From positions 1 through 17,449 of the forward strand of contig JAZQJE010000041.1 in assembly GCA_045541495.1 (NCBI GenBank): 17,449 bases of DNA. The letters run 5' to 3'. The DNA is from RGIG3009 sp045541495 (GTDB lineage Bacteria; Bacillota; Clostridia; Oscillospirales; Acutalibacteraceae). Below are positions 1-5,845 of the stretch, piece by piece. A model generated the notes under the pieces. It did no database searches. It was not told the DNA's origin and saw nothing but the letters and a program-made list of their open reading frames with translations. The translations under genes were made by a program, and so were the position numbers. Every line of letters begins with the position of its first letter. Position 1 is the first letter of the stretch.

Positions 1-174
1 GACTTGGGCTGGCTTTGCGACGGGAGTTTTTGCAGTTCCGTTATTACCGGCAACTTTACCAAACAGCCAAAAGACAAAGGTGAGTAGTAACAACACCGAA
101 AAAACTACAACAATGCCGATTAAAACGACCATGCCGGATCCGGGGTAGTTACTTGCGGTAGCGGTGACAACCAT
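1..174 (-). CDS. OadG-family sodium-pump decarboxylase subunit, N-terminal part (cut by window edge)
   Basis: Only the first 58 residues are present. They start at an ATG (172-174) preceded by a GAGG ribosome binding site. After a short polar N-terminus (about 14 residues) comes one long hydrophobic helix (about residues 15-38), then a Gly/Ala/Lys/Pro-rich stretch. This layout is that of the small membrane subunit (gamma/delta, OadG) of Na+-translocating biotin-dependent decarboxylases such as the oxaloacetate, methylmalonyl-CoA and glutaconyl-CoA enzymes. In the family this subunit anchors and assembles the complex; the Ala/Pro/Lys-rich part is a flexible linker. The biotin carrier and membrane beta subunit would be expected further left, outside the window. 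The family call rests on layout and composition rather than a catalytic motif, and the substrate of the complex cannot be told. Confidence 0.62.
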   Translation of the reverse strand, partial: MVVTATASNYPGSGMVVLIGIVVVFSVLLLLTFVFWLFGKVAGNNGTAKTPVAKPAQV

Positions 175-241
175 ATATAGGTACCTCTTTTCTTGTGAAA
201 GGGAATAAAAGCCAATCCCGCCCACGATAATACTTGAACTA

Positions 242-270
242 AGTGTAACATAAAACCGAATAAAATGCAA
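242..270 (-). promoter_or_regulatory. Sigma-A type promoter for the OadG-like gene
   Basis: On the minus strand TTGCAT (270-265) is followed after exactly 17 nt by TACACT (247-242), with a TGT extension immediately upstream of the -10. The predicted start lies about 60 nt upstream of the ATG at 174. The -35 lies inside a 16-nt sequence that recurs in the tRNA-Leu promoter. Confidence 0.65.
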
Positions 271-309
271 TTAAAAATGTAAAAATTACGGAAAGTTTTT
301 TCTAAAAAA

Positions 310-338
310 TTGAACTTTCAAAAGATATCTGCTATAAT
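310..338 (+). promoter_or_regulatory. Sigma-A type promoter for the phosphoglycerate mutase family gene
   Basis: TTGAAC (310-315), a 17-nt spacer and a perfect TATAAT (333-338) with a TGC extension upstream of the -10. The predicted start is near 345, giving a leader of under 30 nt before the ATG at 372. A 7-bp inverted repeat, GAAAGTT (291-297) and AACTTTC (313-319), overlaps the -35 element and could be an operator, although AT-rich sequence makes chance pairing easy. Confidence 0.78.
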
Positions 339-371
339 ACGAAAAAAACCAAAAACAAGGGGCAAATTTTC

Positions 372-1583
372 ATGAAATATGTGGTATTGTTATGCGACGG
401 TATGGCCGATCAACCCTGTGATGAATTGCAAGGCCGTACTCCCATGGAGGTAGCCAAAAAACCGACGATGGACTCCTTAGTGCCGTGTGCGGAAATGGGA
501 ATGGTCTGCAATGTTCCGAAAGGGTTGTCGCCCGGAAGCGATGTTGCCAACCTATCCGTTTTGGGATATGACCCGTTGGAGTGTTATACTGGCCGTTCTC
601 CGTTGGAGGCGGCGAATATCGGTGTGGAATTGACTGACGATGACGTGGCTTTTCGATGCAATTTGGTTACGTTATCCAATGATGAAACGTTTACCGATAA
701 AACGATGGTGGATTATTGTGCCGGTGATATTCATACCGATGAAGCAGATGCAATTATTTGCTCTGTGCAAGAGGCTTTCGGTGGCGAGGAATTCGATTTC
801 TATACCGGCACGGCGTATCGGCATTGCATGGTTTGGCACGGTGGAAAAACTGCTTTGGGAAAATTAACGCCGCCTCACGATATTACGGGACAAGTGATCG
901 GTGAATATCTTAATACTTCCGAAGCGGTTGCGCCGTTGCTTTCCATGATGGAAAAGAGCATGGCGTTACTGGAAGATCATCCGATCAATACGGTGCGCAA
1001 GGCAAGAGGGGAGAACCCCGCTAATGCTATTTGGTTGTGGGGATACGGAAAACGCCCTCAGTTGCAGAATTTTAAAGAAAAGTTCGGTGTTTCAGGCGCC
1101 ATGGTATCGGCAGTTGATCTGTTGAAAGGTATCGCCCGTTTAGCAGATATGCACGTATGTGAAGTGGCGGGCGCTACCGGTTATTTGGATACCAATTTTG
1201 AGGGAAAGACCGCCGCGGCTATTGAGGCGCTGAAAACCGATTGTGATCTGGTGTATATTCATATTGAAGCGCCGGATGAGTGTGGTCACCGTGGCGAGAT
1301 ACAAAACAAAGTGAAAGCCATTGAAGCCATCGATAGCCGCGTACTAAAGCCATTATTGGAAGCCATGAGTGATGTGGATGATCTTTCCGTGTTGGTCTTG
1401 CCCGATCATCCCACGCCGCTCTCTATCCGCACTCATACGTCCGATCCGGTACCGTACTTGTTATATCGCAGTAATGCTAAAGAGAACGGCAAGACGATTT
1501 CCTTTACAGAAAAACATGCCGCGGCAACCGGCGTTACTGTTGATTGCGGAAGCGACATGATGACAAAATTACTTCATCCGTAA
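372..1583 (+). CDS. apgM: Cofactor-independent phosphoglycerate mutase family protein (ApgM type; possible homoserine kinase)
   Basis: The 403-residue protein belongs to the archaeal-type 2,3-bisphosphoglycerate-independent phosphoglycerate mutases of the alkaline phosphatase superfamily. Visible family features are the N-terminal metal site Asp9 in LCDGMAD, the probable nucleophile Ser56 in GSDVANLSVLGYDP, Asp302 and His306 in APDECGH, Asp345-His346 in LPDHPTP, and His355 in THTSDPVP. In glycolysis such enzymes interconvert 3- and 2-phosphoglycerate. A bacterial subfamily with this architecture has, however, been proposed to act as a homoserine kinase in threonine synthesis where thrB is missing. 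No threonine genes lie nearby to decide. The ATG at 372 has an AAGGGG ribosome binding site about 8 nt upstream and a strong promoter. No clear terminator follows the stop. Family membership is firm; the substrate is not. Confidence 0.85.
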   Translation: MKYVVLLCDGMADQPCDELQGRTPMEVAKKPTMDSLVPCAEMGMVCNVPKGLSPGSDVANLSVLGYDPLECYTGRSPLEAANIGVELTDDDVAFRCNLVTLSNDETFTDKTMVDYCAGDIHTDEADAIICSVQEAFGGEEFDFYTGTAYRHCMVWHGGKTALGKLTPPHDITGQVIGEYLNTSEAVAPLLSMMEKSMALLEDHPINTVRKARGENPANAIWLWGYGKRPQLQNFKEKFGVSGAMVSAVDLLKGIARLADMHVCEVAGATGYLDTNFEGKTAAAIEALKTDCDLVYIHIEAPDECGHRGEIQNKVKAIEAIDSRVLKPLLEAMSDVDDLSVLVLPDHPTPLSIRTHTSDPVPYLLYRSNAKENGKTISFTEKHAAATGVTVDCGSDMMTKLLHP

Positions 1584-1589
1584 AAAAGT

Positions 1590-1824
1590 ATAAAGGGCCT
1601 CGCTGTTTGTGCACAACCAGATTTTTATTGTATTCAAAATCCACACCTTCAAGTTGTGCATAACTGAATTCATATTGATTTGCGGCGGCCGTTTCATTCA
1701 AAGAAAAGCATGTTACTTTGCGTGCACCGTGTCGGATGGCGGTACGCGTTATGTCCATTGCGGCATTTCCCTCCCCAATAACAATAACGGTATTGCCCAG
1801 TTTGTAAACATCGGAGCTGGTTAG
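1590..1824 (-). pseudogene. Fragment of an NAD(P)-dependent FAD oxidoreductase (glutamate synthase small-chain-like)
   Basis: The minus frame reads YKLGNTVIVIGEGNAAMDI and then TRTAIRHGARKVTC. This is the second Rossmann motif (GxGNxAMD followed by ARTAxRxGAxxVT) of GltD-like pyridine-nucleotide-disulfide oxidoreductases, followed by a family-like stretch ending near GVDFEYNK. Only about 75 residues remain of an enzyme of 400 or more. There is no N-terminal FAD-binding domain and no C-terminus. The right end runs into a ParB-like fragment in another frame near 1824, and the left end abuts the stop codon of the mutase gene. No ribosome binding site precedes it. It is a decayed remnant, not a gene. 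Confidence 0.6.
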
Positions 1825-2003
1825 ATGAGCTGTGACAGTTCGGCGATAAGGTTTGTTAAGCGGATATACCGAAACACTTGGCCATGGCTTTCGTTTGCCG
1901 CTTTGCCGATCTTGGTAGCGGTATCCGACTTTGTCACAACTTGCGACGAGGTTAAGTCAGTTCGTTTGCCTTGCTCTTTCAAAGCCTCCATCTTCATTTT
2001 ATA
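1821..2003 (-). pseudogene. Fragment of a ParB/Spo0J-family partition protein
   Basis: The minus frame reads SYKMKMEALKEQGKRTDLTS followed by SQVVTK and a stretch ending RYIRLTNLIAELSQLI before a stop at 1821. This matches the central helix-turn-helix (KorB-like) part of the ParB-type proteins common on plasmids and integrative conjugative elements of gut Clostridia, where the run is typically KMEALKxQGKRTDLTSxQVV...RRYIRLTELIPELLQ. Both the N-terminal ParB nuclease-like domain and the C-terminus are missing, and a divergent stretch in the middle (KSDTATKIGKAANES) suggests decay. It lies close to the 3' side of tRNA-Leu, a usual integration site for such elements. Confidence 0.6.
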
Positions 2004-2087
2004 GCTGTCGAGTATATTACCAAATCTGCATAAAACAAAAGAGCAGGCTAAAAATCTTCTCAGTACATAACAAAGACACTCGAAATT

Positions 2088-2141
2088 ACAAAAATATCGA
2101 GTGTCCATCTCCAACCTTGAAGTTGGTTATGAACACTCGAT
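2088..2141 (-). terminator. Intrinsic terminator of tRNA-Leu
   Basis: Minus-strand arms ATCGAGTGT (2141-2133) and ACACTCGAT (2104-2096) form a perfect 9-bp stem. It encloses a second small stem CCAAC/GTTGG (2126-2111 region) and is followed by ATTTTTG (2095-2089). It begins one base after the tRNA CCA end. A further copy of one arm (GACACTCGA, 2075-2083) could pair instead with TCGAGTGTC (2097-2105). Confidence 0.7.
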
Positions 2142-2142
2142 A

Positions 2143-2225
2143 TGGTGCGGGCGACAAGACTTGAACTTGCACGCGTAAAGCATTGGCTCCTAAGACCAAC
2201 GTGTCTGCCATTCCACCACGCCCGC
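2143..2225 (-). tRNA. tRNA-Leu (anticodon TAG)
   Basis: The minus strand folds as a type II tRNA. The acceptor arms are GCGGGCG and CGCCCGC with an encoded ACCA end. The D-loop region contains GGCAGAC, typical of leucine tRNAs. The anticodon stem is TTGGT/GCCAA with loop CTTAGGA, placing TAG at positions 34-36, which reads CUN leucine codons. A long variable arm follows, then the T-arm GCAAG-TTCAAGT-CTTGT. It has its own promoter (2241-2269) and an immediate terminator, so it is transcribed independently of the upstream trkH gene. Remnants of mobile-element-type genes lie just beyond its 3' end. Confidence 0.93.
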
Positions 2226-2240
2226 ATGGATACCTGCCCC

Positions 2241-2269
2241 AGTATATCACGGGAACAGGTAAAATGCAA
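2241..2269 (-). promoter_or_regulatory. Sigma-A type promoter of tRNA-Leu
   Basis: On the minus strand TTGCAT (2269-2264) and TATACT (2246-2241) are separated by 17 nt. The predicted start is about 10 nt before the tRNA. The element lies in the 51-bp gap between trkH and the tRNA gene. The -35 is embedded in the 16-nt sequence shared with the promoter at 242-270. Confidence 0.75.
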
Positions 2270-2276
2270 TTAAAAC

Positions 2277-3722
2277 TTATTTATTTTTTGACCAAGTAGC
2301 AGGGGATAGAGCTAAGATTAACGGAAAGATCTCCAATCGACCGAATAACATAGCAAAAGATAAGATCCATTTGGAAAAATCGGAATAGACACTATAGGAA
2401 GATGATGGGCCGACCAGTCCAAAACCGGGACCTACATTATTGAAACAGGCGGCAGTAGCGCTGAAGTTGGTGGAAAAATCAAAGGGTTCCAAACACAATA
2501 ACAAAAAAACGATCCCAAAGATTAAGATATACAACGCAAAATATACCGTTACATTATTTAGTGTTGCTTCATCTAAAGTTTTTCCTTCGAATTTTACGGT
2601 GTTTACCGAACGAGGATGGATCATGTGTTGTAACTCTTTACGAATGCGTTTCCCTAAGATCAATACACGCGCCACTTTTAAACCACCCGCCGTGGATCCG
2701 GCGCAGCCGCCAATGAACATTAATAACAACAAGATACCTTTTGATAGTTCGGGCCATAAATTGAAATCGGTTGTTGCATATCCCGTGGTAGTTAAGATAG
2801 AGGACGTCTGAAAAAAAGCTGTGCGGAGAGCTTCCGACATCGTTGGATACAGGGAAGCAATATTGAACGCGATAATGGTGCCGGAAAAAATGAGAATGCC
2901 AACATAACACCATAATTCCGCGCTGCGTAAAACGGCGCGAAAACGACGGAGAAGCAACAGATAAAATAAATTAAAATTGATACCAAAGATCGCCATAAAG
3001 ATCGTGATAACCCATTGCAGATAGGGACTGTACCCGGCAATGCTGTCAGCTTTGATGCCAAAACCGCCGGTACCGGCTGTACCAAAAGTATGCACGATAC
3101 TGTCGAATAACGACATGCCGCCGCTTAGCAAAAAGATAATTTCAATTATGGTTAAAGCGATGTAAATGAGATATAGGATCTTTGCAGTGTCTTTTACACG
3201 GGGAACCAGTTTGCCGACAACGGGCCCCGGCATTTCCGCTCGCATAATATGAATGGAACGGTCGGAAACGTTGGGAATAACTGCCATTACAAGGACCAAC
3301 ACACCCATACCTCCGATCCAATGAGTAAAACTTCGCCAAAACAACAGTCCGTGGCTCATGTTTTCAATATTGTTCAAAATCGAAGCACCTGTGGTGGTAA
3401 AACCGCTGACGGTTTCAAAAAATGCATCGGTATAACTGGCAATCTCGCCGCTGAGATAGAAAGGCAGCGCGCCGATAGCGGATAGGGCCAACCACGCCAA
3501 CGAAACAATGATAAATCCCTCCTTGGCGTAAATAACATGATCTCGCGGACGAGACAGTAACGTAAGAGCGGTACCACTTGCCAATGCGACCAGAACAGCG
3601 ATCAAAAAGGCCCATACGGTGGTTTCGCGATAAAGTAAAGCAACGGCGGCGGGGAGTAGCAGCAAAAACGATGTTACGCGCATAATCTGTCCCACCGTAT
3701 AAAAAACCATTCTTTGATTCAC
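2277..3722 (-). CDS. trkH: TrkH/KtrB-family potassium uptake channel subunit
   Basis: This 481-residue integral membrane protein is the ion-conducting subunit of a Trk/Ktr K+ uptake system. It has the expected four repeats of two membrane helices around a pore loop. The four pore loops are visible: TTTGAS (109-114), GTAGTGGFG (214-222), TTTGYAT (311-317) and NNVGPGFG (428-435). The family motif GCAGSTAGGLKVAR (339-352) is also present. Length matches TrkH (about 480) rather than the shorter KtrB. The start is a GTG at 3720-3722, with AAGG about 11 nt upstream; an in-frame ATG four codons later (3710) is possible but has a poorer site. It begins 16 nt after the trkA stop, so the two are co-transcribed with rnhA. 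Its regulatory partner is the TrkA encoded next to it. Confidence 0.95.
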   Translation of the reverse strand: MNQRMVFYTVGQIMRVTSFLLLLPAAVALLYRETTVWAFLIAVLVALASGTALTLLSRPRDHVIYAKEGFIIVSLAWLALSAIGALPFYLSGEIASYTDAFFETVSGFTTTGASILNNIENMSHGLLFWRSFTHWIGGMGVLVLVMAVIPNVSDRSIHIMRAEMPGPVVGKLVPRVKDTAKILYLIYIALTIIEIIFLLSGGMSLFDSIVHTFGTAGTGGFGIKADSIAGYSPYLQWVITIFMAIFGINFNLFYLLLLRRFRAVLRSAELWCYVGILIFSGTIIAFNIASLYPTMSEALRTAFFQTSSILTTTGYATTDFNLWPELSKGILLLLMFIGGCAGSTAGGLKVARVLILGKRIRKELQHMIHPRSVNTVKFEGKTLDEATLNNVTVYFALYILIFGIVFLLLCLEPFDFSTNFSATAACFNNVGPGFGLVGPSSSYSVYSDFSKWILSFAMLFGRLEIFPLILALSPATWSKNK

Positions 3723-3738
3723 GTGTTGTCACACCTTC

Positions 3739-5100
3739 TTACTGAATAATGTCTATCAGATCCCGCAAATGTTGCTTAGCAGCGATCACTACGACTTTAT
3801 CGCCGGGCAAGATCGTATCATCACCGGTAGGGATTATGGCTTTGCGTCCGCGGATAATGCCCGCAATCAAAATGTTTGGTTTTAACCGCATGGCCTTCAA
3901 TGGCATTTCCGATAACGGGAAATCGGATAACACATTAAACTCCAACGCTTCTGCTTGGTTATCCATCATATTATAAAGGGCTTCCACTTTACTTCCGGCG
4001 GAATTCTGCAAAGCGCGGGCGTATCGCACCAACAGATCCGAAATGATCTTTTGAGGAGAGACGATACAATCCAAACCCAGTTTTTCTGCCATGGTTGACA
4101 ATTCATCCCGATTAACTTTAGAGATCACTTTCGGGACATTTTGGGACATGGCATAAAAGGAAATCAAGATGTTTTCTTCATCCATGCCTGTCAAGGCAGC
4201 AAAGGCATCGGTGGAACGGATCCCTTCTTCTAACAGTAATTCCTGCAGAGCACCGTCTCCTTGGATAACAACGGCTTCGGGAAGTGCATCGCAAAATTCG
4301 GTGCAACGGTTTCGATCCTTTTCAATCACTTTTACGGAGTTGCCGCTGTTAATTAACATTTTTGCCAAATAGTACGCTGTGCGGCTGGCACCAAGCAGGA
4401 TTACGTCTCGCGCCTGTTTTTTTAGGGCGCCGACTTCTTTCAATAGTTTGTGCAATTCGGCAGGGGTGGCTGTCAGGCCGATACGGTCACCGGCTTTGAG
4501 CACAAAACTGCCGTCGGGAATGTATACTTCATCACCGCGTTGAACTACGGCAATAAGGAAATGATGTTTGTTGTATTTTTTGCGAAGATCCATCAACCGC
4601 ACATCGTCAAGGGGCGAATTGGGTTTGATAAGCAGTTCGATCATTTCAAAATTACGCCGACCGAAAGTCTCGATTTTCAAGGCGGACGGTAATTTTAAAA
4701 TGTTGAAAAATTCCTGCGCCGCCATAAATTCGGGGTTGATCGCCATAGAAAGCCCTAATTGTTGTTTCATGAATCCTAAGCTACGATCGTTGTATTCAGG
4801 ATTACGAATGCGGGCGATAGTGTGTTTGGCACCCATACGACGTGCGATATAGCAACTGAGCATGTTCAGTTCGTCAGAATCGGTAACCGCCACAAACAAG
4901 TCGGCTTTTTCGATACCCGCTTCTGTTAGGGTATCGCTGTCAGCACCGTTTCCGCAAACGCCCATCACATCATAAATATTGGTTACCTCACCGATGATGG
5001 ATGGGTCGTTATCGATAGCGATCACATTGTGATCTTCTGCTACCAAACTTTCTAAAATAGTGGTTCCGATTTTGCCGCAACCAACAACAATGATATTCAT
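3739..5100 (-). CDS. trkA: TrkA-type K+ uptake regulatory (RCK) protein
   Basis: A 453-residue cytoplasmic nucleotide-binding subunit that gates TrkH. It is a tandem RCK protein: RCK_N 1 (about 1-130) with GCGKIG at 7-12 and acidic residues near 30-32 for binding the nucleotide ribose, RCK_C 1 (about 140-225), RCK_N 2 (about 231-350) and RCK_C 2 (about 370-453). The second Rossmann loop reads GASRTA and lacks the last glycine of GxGxxG, so this half may bind nucleotide weakly. I place the start at the ATG at 5100, where the Rossmann strand MNIIVVG begins and a GAGGG site lies about 10 nt upstream. An in-frame upstream start at 5124 would add eight non-homologous residues and overlap rnhA. In Firmicutes RCK_C domains of K+ transporters are known c-di-AMP targets; whether that holds here is inference. 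Confidence 0.94.
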   Translation of the reverse strand: MNIIVVGCGKIGTTILESLVAEDHNVIAIDNDPSIIGEVTNIYDVMGVCGNGADSDTLTEAGIEKADLFVAVTDSDELNMLSCYIARRMGAKHTIARIRNPEYNDRSLGFMKQQLGLSMAINPEFMAAQEFFNILKLPSALKIETFGRRNFEMIELLIKPNSPLDDVRLMDLRKKYNKHHFLIAVVQRGDEVYIPDGSFVLKAGDRIGLTATPAELHKLLKEVGALKKQARDVILLGASRTAYYLAKMLINSGNSVKVIEKDRNRCTEFCDALPEAVVIQGDGALQELLLEEGIRSTDAFAALTGMDEENILISFYAMSQNVPKVISKVNRDELSTMAEKLGLDCIVSPQKIISDLLVRYARALQNSAGSKVEALYNMMDNQAEALEFNVLSDFPLSEMPLKAMRLKPNILIAGIIRGRKAIIPTGDDTILPGDKVVVIAAKQHLRDLIDIIQ

Positions 5101-5116
5101 ATTCTCATCCCTCACT

Positions 5117-5563
5117 TTAGGCATGCTCTTGTAATTTTCGATATTGTTCTACTGCCAACGTATCACAACGCTCGTTTTCCGGATGACCTTGATGTCCGTG
5201 TACCCAACGAAAAGAAACTTGATGAATGGCGAGAAGGTTGAGAAGTGTATCCCACAGATCCGCATTTAACGCAGGTTTTTTATCTGCTTTACGCCAACCG
5301 TTTTTCTTCCAAGAGACGGCCCATCCTTTTTCGACGCCGTTAACCACGTATTGCGAGTCCGTGGTAACGACAACTTCACAGGTTTCATGGAGAGCGGCGA
5401 GACCTTGTATAACGGCGGTCAATTCCATACGGTTGTTGGTGGTTTGCTTTTCCGCGCCGCAAAGTTCTTTTTCGTAAGATTTATACCGTAAGATTGCCGC
5501 CCAACCGCCGCAACCGGGATTGCCGGAGCAGGCACCGTCGGTAAATAATTCAATTTTTTTCAT
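5117..5563 (-). CDS. rnhA: Ribonuclease HI
   Basis: A 148-residue type I RNase H, which cuts the RNA strand of RNA-DNA hybrids such as R-loops and primers. The DEDD catalytic set is visible: Asp9 in FTDGAC, Glu47 in NRMELTAV, Asp69 in TTDSQYV and Asp134 in ERCDTLA. His124 in WVHGHQGHPEN is the flexible-loop histidine. The basic protrusion (handle) is present around residues 75-100 (WAVSWKKNGWRKADKKP). Length fits the E. coli enzyme (155). The ATG at 5563 has AAAGGG about 8 nt upstream. It is the first gene of the minus-strand operon with trkA (16-nt gap to the chosen trkA start) and trkH. There is no obvious functional link to potassium transport, so the pairing is probably only positional. 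Confidence 0.96.
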   Translation of the reverse strand: MKKIELFTDGACSGNPGCGGWAAILRYKSYEKELCGAEKQTTNNRMELTAVIQGLAALHETCEVVVTTDSQYVVNGVEKGWAVSWKKNGWRKADKKPALNADLWDTLLNLLAIHQVSFRWVHGHQGHPENERCDTLAVEQYRKLQEHA

Positions 5564-5598
5564 TCGTCTGTCCCTTTCAAGTAAAACCCATTACTGCT

Positions 5599-5626
5599 AT
5601 TATACTGCTTTTTTGGAAGATAGCAA
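5599..5626 (-). promoter_or_regulatory. Promoter of the rnhA-trkA-trkH operon
   Basis: On the minus strand TTGCTA (5626-5621) and a perfect TATAAT (5604-5599) are separated by 16 nt, about 35 nt upstream of the rnhA start. It faces away from the rnjA promoter at 5660-5688. Confidence 0.62.
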
Positions 5627-5659
5627 GACTAAGATGAAAGAAACATCCCATACTCTTTC

Positions 5660-5688
5660 TTGACAAGCAGAAGAGAAAAGGGTAAAAT
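5660..5688 (+). promoter_or_regulatory. rnjA: Sigma-A type promoter of rnjA
   Basis: A perfect TTGACA (5660-5665), a 17-nt spacer and TAAAAT (5683-5688). The predicted start is near 5695, so the transcript has an unusually long leader of about 150 nt before the ATG at 5846. It probably also serves the downstream co-directional genes. Confidence 0.78.
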
Positions 5689-5758
5689 ACATGGTAATGA
5701 ATGTGTTCGGAATCGCAAAACTCCTTATTTTTGATGTGTTCGGTCGATATATTTAAGG

Positions 5759-5790
5759 AAACCTCACGAACGGGTGGGGTTTGTTTTCGT
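5759..5790 (+). terminator. Terminator-like hairpin in the rnjA leader (possible attenuator)
   Basis: The arms AAACCTCAC (5759-5767) and GTGGGGTTT (5774-5782) form a 9-bp stem with one G-U pair and a 6-nt loop. The T-rich run GTTTTCGT follows. It lies between the rnjA promoter and its coding region, where a terminator would act as an attenuator. The T-tract is short and broken, so termination may be partial. No competing antiterminator arm could be identified by eye. Confidence 0.45.
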
Positions 5791-5796
5791 ACAGAT

Positions 5797-5826
5797 AGTG
5801 TGACAGGATTTGAGTCCTGTCGCACT
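5797..5826 (+). promoter_or_regulatory. Second hairpin in the rnjA leader, just before the ribosome binding site
   Basis: The arms AGTGTGACAGGA (5797-5808) and TCCTGTCGCACT (5815-5826) pair over 12 bp with one G-U pair, around the 6-nt loop TTTGAG. There is no T-tract after it. It ends 9 nt before the GGAGG site (5836-5840). A stem there could protect the 5' end, bind the product as autoregulation, or affect translation; which of these applies is inference. Confidence 0.5.
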
Positions 5827-5845
5827 AAGAGAAACGGAGGAAATT

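Noticed and set aside
1609..2164. Small plus-strand open frames in the mutase-tRNA interval as genes
   Set aside because: They lack ribosome binding sites and recognisable content, and lie opposite the decayed ParB and oxidoreductase fragments.
5101..5124. Upstream ATG start for trkA overlapping rnhA
   Set aside because: The extra eight residues precede the Rossmann strand that begins the family, and a ribosome binding site fits the ATG at 5100.
5810..5845. Upstream TTG start for rnjA
   Set aside because: The codon lies in the loop of the leader hairpin and has no ribosome binding site, whereas the ATG at 5846 has GGAGG at ideal spacing.
5689..5845. Known riboswitch or T-box in the rnjA leader
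   Set aside because: No T-box sequence or recognisable class-specific riboswitch core was seen; only two simple hairpins.
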